Shown: positions 1 to 5,355 of the stretch, piece by piece
Numbering within the stretch: the first letter of the stretch is position 1
How the letters are laid out: each line of letters opens with the position of its first letter
NCBI GenBank assembly: GCA_017444325.1
Contig: JAFSWV010000129.1
Location: 1-8,039, forward strand
Length of the DNA stretch: 8,039 bases
Source: a bacterium
GTDB taxonomy: Bacteria > Auribacterota > UBA3054
Direction: 5' to 3'
Made by a program: the position numbers and the translations under genes
Notes under the pieces: model-generated
Database searches by the model: none
Told to the model about the DNA's origin: nothing
What the model saw: the letters and a program-made list of their open reading frames with translations, nothing else

Positions 1-20
1 AGAAGACCTTTAGGAAAAAA

Positions 21-47
21 ACACCCTTTTCCACTTTCTCCCACTTT
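21..47 (-). promoter_or_regulatory. Candidate MraZ-box array on the minus strand (three repeats, 10-bp period)
   Basis: Read on the - strand from 47 to 21, the sequence is AAAGTGG, GAG, AAAGTGG, AAA, AGGGTGT. That is two perfect copies and one 5-of-7 match to the AAAGTG[T/G] unit, each separated by 3 bp. This unit and spacing match the MraZ box described in Mollicutes, and its TGGGN core matches the E. coli form, where repeats are also spaced at 10 bp. The array points away from mraZ and lies about 190 bp upstream of the mraZ promoter. It could serve a divergent gene outside the window or act as a distal operator for mraZ. No good -10/-35 pair is visible for leftward transcription. The repeat pattern is seen directly; the function is inferred. 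Confidence 0.45.
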
Positions 48-63
48 TTTCGTAAAAACAAAG

Positions 64-83
64 TTAACCACAGGTTATCCACA
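64..83 (+). promoter_or_regulatory. Two tandem DnaA-box-like sites
   Basis: Positions 75-83 read TTATCCACA, identical to the strong E. coli DnaA box consensus. Positions 64-72 read TTAACCACA, which differs at one base. They lie in the same orientation with 2 bp between them, so their centres are 11 bp apart, about one helical turn. A bulk AT-rich tract follows at about 149-188. I saw no further box on either strand of the non-coding region. Two boxes are fewer than a typical replication origin has, so a DnaA-responsive transcriptional site, or chance for the weaker box, is more likely than oriC. Confidence 0.5.
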
Positions 84-202
84 AGTAAAAGTGATCTTTT
101 CAGCCGTTTTTCCCTTTTTCAAGCCCAGTCGCGACCACCCTCATTCGCTGAAATAACTTTATTATTTTAAATATGTTATATGTGATATGGCCGACTCCCT
201 GA

Positions 203-225
203 CCCCTTCTGGCGGGAGGGGGGGG
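203..225 (+). other. C/G hairpin and G8 tract abutting the mraZ -35 box
   Basis: CCCCTTC (203-209) can pair with GGAGGGG (215-221) around a 5-nt loop, giving a 7-bp stem with one G-T pair. Positions 218-225 are eight consecutive G ending exactly at the -35 hexamer. The stem lies upstream of the inferred start site, so only transcripts entering from the left would carry it. There is no T-run after it, so it does not look like an intrinsic terminator. A G-quadruplex on this strand is conceivable, but the only fourth G-tract lies about 11 nt away. Confidence 0.3.
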
Positions 226-255
226 TTGACTTTGTGGGCTAAAGTGGGATATAAT
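226..255 (+). promoter_or_regulatory. mraZ/dcw operon promoter
   Basis: TTGACT at 226-231 matches the sigma-70 family -35 consensus at five of six bases. TATAAT at 250-255 is a perfect -10 hexamer. The spacer is 18 bp. Transcription should start near 261-263, giving a leader of about 70 nt before the mraZ ATG. It is the best promoter seen in the window, and the tight packing of the following genes makes it the likely main promoter of the whole cluster. Confidence 0.8.
235..249 (+). promoter_or_regulatory. MraZ operator half-sites inside the promoter spacer
   Basis: TGGGC (235-239) and TGGGA (245-249) form a direct repeat with a 5-bp gap. This is the TGGGN-N5-TGGGN layout known for MraZ operators. 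In the longer notation the units are TTTGTGG (231-237) and AAAGTGG (241-247). Both sit between the -35 and -10 boxes, so a bound MraZ ring should block RNA polymerase. This fits the known autorepression of mraZ. No third copy is visible at 10-bp register on either side. Confidence 0.65.
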
Positions 256-261
256 AGTGCT

Positions 262-331
262 CGAAAATTTCGGAGTGTGTTTTTTTTAACAGATTGTGTG
301 TGTTCTAAACATTTCCAAAATCAATTAACCA
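262..331 (+). other. mraZ 5' leader without a Shine-Dalgarno
   Basis: The inferred untranslated leader runs from the start site to the mraZ ATG. It contains a short palindrome (CGAAAATTTCG, 262-272), a run of eight T (280-287) and a GT-rich stretch, then A-rich sequence. No purine-rich ribosome binding site lies within 15 nt of the ATG; the nearest GGAG is at 272-275, about 56 nt away. The palindrome has no room for a loop, so palindrome plus T8 is not a credible attenuator. Translation may rely on an unstructured A-rich leader. Confidence 0.45.
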
Positions 332-781
332 ATGGCTAAAGAAAGGTACATAGGAACAGCCTCCCTGAAGGTGGACGCGAAAGGGCGCATCGCCGTTCCG
401 GCATTCTGCCGCGTGAACGACGCGAAGGTCTTTTTCGTCACCTACGGCCGCAAGAGATTCCTCCGTCTTTATGACTGGGAAGATTTCTCAAAGAGCATGG
501 AGGTTGTGGAAGGCCTTAATCCTTTCGATGCCAGGACCGAGGAAATGAAGCGCGCTTTGTATGGCGGCAGCAAACTCGAAATGGATTCCCACTTCAGGCT
601 CACGATCCCGAAAAAGCTGAGAGACTGGGCCGGGTTGACAGGAGAAGTTGTCGTCACAGGGGTCTCCTCCTATATGGAGATCTGGAACGCCGAAGCGTAC
701 GAGGCGGAATTTGCCGAAAACATCGCCAATCTCGGAAAGAACATGCAGGAAATCGCAGAGAACAGAAAAGAACCGAGGTAA
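332..781 (+). CDS. mraZ: Transcriptional regulator MraZ
   Basis: MraZ is the DNA-binding regulator encoded at the head of dcw clusters, usually repressing its own operon. The 149-residue product is close to the usual 140-155. It has two SpoVT/AbrB-like swapped-hairpin domains, at about residues 7-52 and 79-124. The first has the classic D15-A-K-G-R19 followed by I-A-V-P; the second has D85-S-H-F-R89 followed by L-T-I-P-K-K-L-R. Both D-x-x-x-R DNA-contact motifs are therefore present, but the second lacks the usual glycine before arginine. The ATG at 332 is well supported: an in-frame TAA at 326-328 excludes any upstream extension, and later starts would cut into the first domain. There is no Shine-Dalgarno. 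Two candidate MraZ half-sites lie in its own promoter, so autoregulation is likely. Its last codons carry the rsmH ribosome binding site. Confidence 0.95.
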   Translation: MAKERYIGTASLKVDAKGRIAVPAFCRVNDAKVFFVTYGRKRFLRLYDWEDFSKSMEVVEGLNPFDARTEEMKRALYGGSKLEMDSHFRLTIPKKLRDWAGLTGEVVVTGVSSYMEIWNAEAYEAEFAENIANLGKNMQEIAENRKEPR

Positions 782-787
782 AGAGCT

Positions 788-1696
788 ATGGAACATATCC
801 CCGTCATGCTTTCGGAAGTTTGCGCATCCATGCAGCTTGAAAGCGGCAAAAGATGCCTTGACATGACGGTAGGCTTGGCGGGTCACGCCGGCAGGATATT
901 GGAAGCCATCTCCCCCAACGGTTTTCTTCTGGGACTGGATCGCGACAGCGAAACTCTGCCTTTGGCTTACGAGAAGCTGAAAACGATCGGGAACGATTTC
1001 CAGCTGAAACACTCTGACTACGGCAAGGTCTCCGAGGTATGCGCCGAAATGGGCTTGACTGATTTCGATGCGATACTCTGCGACTGCGGCATATCCTCCG
1101 TGCAGCTCGACGATCCGAAACGAGGTTTCGGATTCTTAGAGGAAGCGCCCCTGGACATGCGCATGGACCGCAACGATCCCTTGACCGCCGCTGATCTTTT
1201 AAATACTCTCCCGGAGAGCGAACTGGCGGATATTTTCTTCCATTACGGCGACGAGAGATTTTCCAGGCCGATAGCAAGGGCTGTTGTGATGAAAAGGCAG
1301 GACAAACGGTTCGCCTTCAATCATGAACTCGCCGCGCTGGTCTCGGGAGTCTATTACCGCAAAGGATTCCGTCATTCGAAAGTTCATCCGGCCACGAAAG
1401 TTTTCCAAGCCCTGAGGATCGCCGTCAACCACGAGGCCGATTCCCTAGTCGAAGGATTGAAAGGAGCGATTCAGCTGCTTGCGCCGAAAGGAAGACTGGT
1501 CGTCATAAGCTTCCATTCCGGAGAGGACAGGATAGTCAAAAATCTTTTCAAAGAGTTCAAGGCCGAAGGACTGGGAACGATAGTGACCAAAAAGCCCCTG
1601 AGACCGACTGAAGAGGAGATCGCAAAAAATCCCAGGTCCAGAAGCGCCCTTCTGAGAGTCTTTGAAAGGTCAAATACAGGAGAAGAGAATGTCTAA
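788..1696 (+). CDS. rsmH: 16S rRNA (cytosine(1402)-N(4))-methyltransferase RsmH (MraW)
   Basis: RsmH uses S-adenosylmethionine to methylate N4 of cytosine 1402 in the 16S rRNA decoding centre. The 302-residue product has normal family length. It opens with H-I-P-V-M-L-S-E, followed by the SAM-binding segment D25-M-T-V-G-L-A-G-H33 and the acidic D51-R-D-S. The central block has S-S-V-Q-L-D-D-P-K-R-G-F (103-114) and P-L-D-M-R-M-D (121-127). Then come H200-P-A-T-K-V-F-Q-A-L-R-I, S241-F-H-S-G-E-D-R and a C-terminal N281-P-R-S-R-S-A-L-L-R. Two conserved positions differ: the usual D-L-G-x-S-S reads D-C-G-I-S-S, and the usual SFHSLEDR reads SFHSGEDR. The catalytic scaffold otherwise looks intact. 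A GAGG at 775-778, 9 nt before the ATG, overlaps the mraZ end; 6 nt separate the genes. It overlaps ftsL by 8 nt. Confidence 0.97.
   Translation: MEHIPVMLSEVCASMQLESGKRCLDMTVGLAGHAGRILEAISPNGFLLGLDRDSETLPLAYEKLKTIGNDFQLKHSDYGKVSEVCAEMGLTDFDAILCDCGISSVQLDDPKRGFGFLEEAPLDMRMDRNDPLTAADLLNTLPESELADIFFHYGDERFSRPIARAVVMKRQDKRFAFNHELAALVSGVYYRKGFRHSKVHPATKVFQALRIAVNHEADSLVEGLKGAIQLLAPKGRLVVISFHSGEDRIVKNLFKEFKAEGLGTIVTKKPLRPTEEEIAKNPRSRSALLRVFERSNTGEENV
1678..1683 (+). promoter_or_regulatory. Ribosome binding site deciding the ftsL start
   Basis: AGGAGA lies 5 nt before the ATG at 1689, inside the end of rsmH. It favours this ATG over a TTG at 1662 in the same frame, which lies deeper in rsmH and has no comparable site. 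Confidence 0.75.
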
Positions 1697-2093
1697 AGTC
1701 ATCTACAACAAGAAAAAGAACGCAGGCAGAAAAAGCGCTGCCGGAGTTAAGCTCTGCGCCGTATTCTGCTCCCTGGCCGTCATTGCCGTCACCTATTACG
1801 TAGGCTACGTCAACTTGGCGAAAAGAACCACGGACACAGGGTTGAGGATCGCAAAGATCGACAGCGATATAAACGATCTTCGTCTCCAGAGAGATTTGAC
1901 GCAGTCGGAACTCGAACAGGTCAAGGCCGTCAACTATATAGAGAAGAAACTGGCTGAAAACAACATTCACTTGCGCAAGACAAAAAAAGACCACACGGTC
2001 ATCTTGAGCAAACCGTTGGCCATAGACACGGACTTCAACGAGGAGTCAAATCTGGCCGGGAAACCGCTGGAAGGCAACGCTGCGCTGCGCTGA
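1689..2093 (+). CDS. ftsL: FtsL-like cell division protein
   Basis: FtsL is a small bitopic membrane protein that, with FtsB and FtsQ, activates the septal synthase FtsW-FtsI. The call rests on position (between rsmH and ftsI, the standard ftsL slot) and architecture, because the family is poorly conserved in sequence. The 134-residue product has a basic cytoplasmic N-terminus (Y-N-K-K-K, R14-K), one membrane segment at about 20-42, and a heptad-like, charged helix at about 48-95 expected to form a coiled coil. A polar tail of about 40 residues follows. E. coli FtsL has 121 residues, so the length is reasonable. The ATG at 1689 has AGGAGA 5 nt upstream and overlaps the rsmH stop by 8 nt, which suggests translational coupling. 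An 18-nt gap separates it from ftsI. Another small coiled-coil division protein such as FtsB is a less likely alternative. Confidence 0.8.
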   Translation: MSKVIYNKKKNAGRKSAAGVKLCAVFCSLAVIAVTYYVGYVNLAKRTTDTGLRIAKIDSDINDLRLQRDLTQSELEQVKAVNYIEKKLAENNIHLRKTKKDHTVILSKPLAIDTDFNEESNLAGKPLEGNAALR

Positions 2094-2111
2094 AACAAAG
2101 AGGAATCGTAA

Positions 2112-3899
2112 ATGAAACAAGGCATGCTTAAAATACACTTAGTTCTTGGAGCCGTCGCTATTTTGCTCGCTCTCCTTTTAGGCAGGGTGTATTTTCTGCA
2201 ATGCACCGATCAGAAAGAATACAACGAGCGCAAGCAAAACCAGCTTCGCTCCACGGTGAAAGTGGAGGCCAAACGCGGTCAGATCTGCGACCGCCGCGGC
2301 TCCATACTGGCCCTTTCCACTTCTTCGCCCATGCTCTGGTGCGACCCAACTTTGATAAAGGACAGGGAGCAGGAAGCCAGGCTGATCTCCGAAGTAGCCG
2401 AGATAAACAAGGACGACATCATAAAGAAGATGTCCGCCACCAACCTGCGCTACTCCATAATAGCAAGAGGGCTTATGGACACCGAGAGCCACAAGATCAG
2501 GGCTCTCAGTTCCCAGAACAAGCTTCCCGGCGTCTATGTGAAATATGAAGAGAAGCGTGTTTACCCCAAAAGGGATCTTTTCGGAGTACAGATAGGTTTT
2601 TGCGACAGTGAAGGCCACGGATCATTCGGCGTGGAAAAAGGCGCGGAATATTACCTTTCCGGCATAGACGGCTGGAACACTTTTTGGCGCGACAACCGCC
2701 GCCGCCGTTTCTTCACCACGAAGAACATGGACATGATCTTCGATCCCCTGGACGGCCAGAACGTATATCTGACCATCGACGAGAAACTTCAGCAGATCGC
2801 CCAGGATGAGCTTGCGAAGGCCGCCGAGCAATACACGCCCAAGAAAGCCGGGATAATCATTCTTGATCCCAAGACCGGCGAGATCCTAGCCATGGCAAGC
2901 TGGCCTTTCTTTGATCCCAACCAGAGGAACGAATACAGAGAGGGAGTCTTCAACAATCTTCTTTTGACCGAACCATTCGAACCTGGCTCCATCATGAAGC
3001 CGGTCTCCGGCTCGCTGGCCCTTAACGAAGGCATAGTTAACCTGGCTTCCCCTGTCTTCTGTGAAAACGGGCTTTGGCACATAAACTACGGCCGCAAAGG
3101 ACGCGATCTCCACGATGACCACAAGCTCGGGACAGTCACGTTCAAGGAGGTCATAAAATACTCCTCCAACATAGGCATTGCCAAAGTCTCCGAAATGCTT
3201 GGGGAGGAAAAACTCTACAAGGGTTTGAAAGCCTTCGGCTTCGGAAGCAAATGCGACCTCAAGATCCTTGGAGACGAATCAAAAGGAAGTCTGAAGCCCG
3301 TTGACAAATGGTCAGGACTCAGCATCCATTCCATCCCCATGGGGCAGGAGATTTCCGTCACGGCGCTCCAGATGGCCTCGGCCATCGGGACCATAGCGAA
3401 CAGGGGTACGCGCATGCGTCCCAGACTGGTCAGCAAGATCTCCATGGCCGACGGCTCGATCTCGCCGGAAGCCCGCGATTTCAACTACTTTGAGCCGGTC
3501 GTGGCCGCCAGCGGCGTGATCTCCGAAAAGGCTGCCCTGGACATGACGGACGCAATGGTCTCGGTGACTGACGACGACGGCACGGGCCGTCTCGTCCAGA
3601 TACCAGGTTACAAAGTGGCCGCCAAAACCGGAACTGCCCAGCAGTACGATCCCGAGATCAAAAACTATTCCAAGAAAAATTACGTCGCCTCTCTGGTCGG
3701 ATTCGTTCCCGCCTACGATCCGAAACTGGTCTGCGTGGTGACGCTCGATTCCCCGAGAGGAAGCATTTACGGCGGAAAAGTCGCAGCCCCTGTCTTCAGG
3801 GAGGTCATGAAGGCGGCCCTGGAATATTTGCAAGTTCCCGCTGATTTTGAAACGGAAGAAGAAACTGAAAAAAGTGAGGCGAATTATGCTGTTGAATGA
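2112..3899 (+). CDS. ftsI: Class B penicillin-binding protein, septal transpeptidase FtsI (PBP3-like)
   Basis: This is a DD-transpeptidase that cross-links septal peptidoglycan in the periplasm as partner of FtsW. The 595-residue product is anchored by one N-terminal membrane segment (about 8-28). The non-catalytic PBP dimer domain follows, with R55-G-Q-I-C-D-R-R-G-S, and runs to about residue 210. The transpeptidase domain starts near 245 (I-I-I-L-D-P-K-T-G-E-I-L-A-M-A). All three active-site motifs are present: S293-I-M-K296 with the acylated serine, S351-S-N353, and K505-T-G-T508. No PASTA repeats follow, unlike some sporulation and Gram-positive PBPs; the protein ends in an acidic tail (about 577-595). 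AAGAGGA at 2098-2104, 7 nt upstream, supports the ATG at 2112. The 3' end overlaps murE by 14 nt. The dcw position, between ftsL and murE, supports FtsI rather than the elongasome PBP2. Confidence 0.95.
   Translation: MKQGMLKIHLVLGAVAILLALLLGRVYFLQCTDQKEYNERKQNQLRSTVKVEAKRGQICDRRGSILALSTSSPMLWCDPTLIKDREQEARLISEVAEINKDDIIKKMSATNLRYSIIARGLMDTESHKIRALSSQNKLPGVYVKYEEKRVYPKRDLFGVQIGFCDSEGHGSFGVEKGAEYYLSGIDGWNTFWRDNRRRRFFTTKNMDMIFDPLDGQNVYLTIDEKLQQIAQDELAKAAEQYTPKKAGIIILDPKTGEILAMASWPFFDPNQRNEYREGVFNNLLLTEPFEPGSIMKPVSGSLALNEGIVNLASPVFCENGLWHINYGRKGRDLHDDHKLGTVTFKEVIKYSSNIGIAKVSEMLGEEKLYKGLKAFGFGSKCDLKILGDESKGSLKPVDKWSGLSIHSIPMGQEISVTALQMASAIGTIANRGTRMRPRLVSKISMADGSISPEARDFNYFEPVVAASGVISEKAALDMTDAMVSVTDDDGTGRLVQIPGYKVAAKTGTAQQYDPEIKNYSKKNYVASLVGFVPAYDPKLVCVVTLDSPRGSIYGGKVAAPVFREVMKAALEYLQVPADFETEEETEKSEANYAVE
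3876..3879 (+). promoter_or_regulatory. Ribosome binding site deciding the murE start
   Basis: GAGG lies 6 nt before the ATG at 3886, inside the ftsI 3' end. It supports that ATG over a TTG at 3847 in the same frame. The longer form would add a 13-residue basic stretch (K-R-K-K-K-L-K-K-V-R-R) not expected in MurE and probably only a frame shadow of the acidic FtsI tail. Confidence 0.7.
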
Positions 3900-5355
3900 A
3901 TTACTAAGCAACATTCCGCACGAGATCGTCAAAGGAAACGACAAAGCCGAGATCTCCGGCATTTCCTTAAACAGCCGCCAGATCAAGCCTGGCTTCGTGT
4001 TCGTCGCCAAAAAAGGCGCGGTGGCCGACGGCAACTTCTACATTGAAGACGCGGCAGAAAGAGGCGCGGCGGCGGTCTTCGTGACGGAAGTCCCGAAACT
4101 GATACCGGAAAACCTGACGGTCGTCAAGCTGTCACAGGATGAAGACACGCTTTCCCTTCTGGCCCACCGTTTCTACGGACAGCCGAAATGCAAGCTAATA
4201 GGCGTGACCGGCACCAACGGCAAGACGACTTCGGCCTACGTCATCCGCAATTTTCTTTCCACCGCCGGGCTGACCGTTGGCCTTATAGGAACCATCTCCT
4301 ATGAGATCAAGGACCGCAAGAAGCCTGCTTCCCGCACGACGCCCGACGTCTTCGAGCTCTACGCGCTCCTCTCCACCATGGACAAGGAGGGCGCCGACGC
4401 CGTCGTGATGGAAGTTTCAAGCCACGCCGCAGTGCAGAAGCGCATCGGGAACTTGCTTTTCGACTACCTGATCTTCACGAACCTGACGCAGGATCACCTT
4501 GACTACCATCATTCCATGGAGGAATATTACGGCGCGAAACGCCGCTTCTTCGACCATGGCAAGGATGACGCTCTCAATCTCGTAATGATCGACGACGAGT
4601 GGGGCGAAAGACTCGCCAGGGAGCTCAGAGAAATCGGCCAGAGGGTCGTGACCATGACGACTATCGGCAAGGACGCCGACGTCAAAGCCGAGAACATCAA
4701 AGTCAAACGTGACGGCTCTGAATTCACCCTCGAAGAAAAAGGACAGCCGAATAAGAACGTCAAGATCAACTTCCTGGGCCGCCACAACGTCGCCAACGTA
4801 ATGGGCGCCGTGATCCTCGCCTCCAATTTCGGCATCCCGGAAGAAAAAATACTTTCCCTCTGCCCGAACCTTCCGCCCGTGCCCGGCAGGCTTGAATTCA
4901 TGCCTAACAAACTGGGCGTTGTGATAGTCATCGACTACGCCCACACCGACGACGCTATGCGCAACGTCATGAAATGCCTGAGGGAGATAACCGAAAACTC
5001 TCTCTGGATCGTCTTCGGCTGCGGCGGCGACCGTGACAAGACAAAGCGTCCGAAAATGGGCCGCGCCGCCGAGGAGATGGCCGACAAGGTCGTCATAACG
5101 ACCGACAACCCGAGGACCGAGGATCCGGAGGCGATAGTCAAAGACATAACTGACGGCATGAAACTCAAAAAGCACGTCGTCATTTTGGACCGCAAGGAAG
5201 CGATAGAGCACGCCGTCAAGGAAGCCAAAGAGGGCGACGTCGTTCTGATCGCCGGCAAAGGGCACGAAACTTACCAGGAGATCAACCGCGTCTTCTACGA
5301 CTGCGACGAACGTATGATAACCAAAGAGATCATCTCAAAGATAGAAAATGCTTAA
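3886..5355 (+). CDS. murE: UDP-N-acetylmuramoyl-tripeptide synthetase MurE, meso-diaminopimelate-adding type
   Basis: This cytoplasmic ATP-dependent ligase adds the third amino acid to UDP-MurNAc-L-Ala-D-Glu. The 489-residue product has the three Mur-ligase domains: UDP-binding (about 1-95, with S-R-Q-I-K-P-G), central ATPase (about 100-330) and C-terminal (about 331-489). The P-loop is G106-V-T-G-T-N-G-K-T-T115, and the expected carbamylated lysine is K218 in G-A-K-R-R-F-F. P-V-P-G-R-L-E (331-337) opens the C-terminal domain. D407-N-P-R410 followed by T-E-D-P is the signature of meso-diaminopimelate enzymes, as is G-K-G-H-E (457-461); lysine-adding enzymes lack DNPR. One oddity is Y351-A-H-T-D-D-A, where proline normally follows threonine. 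The start at 3886 overlaps ftsI by 14 nt, and the end overlaps murF by 8 nt. Confidence 0.96.
   Translation: MLLNELLSNIPHEIVKGNDKAEISGISLNSRQIKPGFVFVAKKGAVADGNFYIEDAAERGAAAVFVTEVPKLIPENLTVVKLSQDEDTLSLLAHRFYGQPKCKLIGVTGTNGKTTSAYVIRNFLSTAGLTVGLIGTISYEIKDRKKPASRTTPDVFELYALLSTMDKEGADAVVMEVSSHAAVQKRIGNLLFDYLIFTNLTQDHLDYHHSMEEYYGAKRRFFDHGKDDALNLVMIDDEWGERLARELREIGQRVVTMTTIGKDADVKAENIKVKRDGSEFTLEEKGQPNKNVKINFLGRHNVANVMGAVILASNFGIPEEKILSLCPNLPPVPGRLEFMPNKLGVVIVIDYAHTDDAMRNVMKCLREITENSLWIVFGCGGDRDKTKRPKMGRAAEEMADKVVITTDNPRTEDPEAIVKDITDGMKLKKHVVILDRKEAIEHAVKEAKEGDVVLIAGKGHETYQEINRVFYDCDERMITKEIISKIENA

Larger units (their letters stand above)
1..331. other. Non-coding regulatory region upstream of mraZ
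   Basis: No convincing gene is visible here. Two + frames are open from the window edge to about 153 and 170, but both translate to low-complexity K/F/P/S-rich peptides, and two frames open together point to chance in a T-rich, stop-poor stretch. On the - strand only a 14-codon ATG ORF is seen, with no ribosome binding site. From left to right the region contains a - strand MraZ-box-like array, a pair of DnaA-box-like sites, an AT-rich tract (about 149-188), a C/G hairpin next to a run of eight G, the mraZ promoter with embedded MraZ half-sites, and an untranslated leader. The base composition is clearly more AT-rich than the genes that follow. Which gene lies to the left is unknown. Confidence 0.75.

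Noticed and set aside
1..170. Two + strand frames open from the window edge, possibly the end of an upstream gene
   Set aside because: Both frames are open together, the peptides are low-complexity and K/F/P/S-rich, and neither looks like a conserved protein. The stretch also carries regulatory-type motifs.
64..188. Chromosomal replication origin (DnaA boxes plus AT-rich tract)
   Set aside because: Only two boxes are seen, without a larger cluster or neighbouring dnaA, dnaN, rpmH or gidA genes in view. Kept only as a DnaA-site observation.
262..287. Transcription attenuator in the mraZ leader (CGAAAATTTCG followed by T8)
   Set aside because: The palindrome has no space for a loop and the stem is short and A/T-rich, so it cannot form a stable terminator hairpin.
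1662..1688. Longer ftsL starting at a TTG at 1662
   Set aside because: It would lie deeper in rsmH without a ribosome binding site. The ATG at 1689 has AGGAGA 5 nt upstream.
3847..3885. Longer murE starting at a TTG at 3847
   Set aside because: It would add a highly basic tail atypical for MurE. The ATG at 3886 has GAGG 6 nt upstream and fits family length.
4417..5265. Long - strand open frame (282 codons) inside murE
   Set aside because: It is a shadow of the strongly supported murE gene, with no recognisable protein and a composition explained by the opposite strand.
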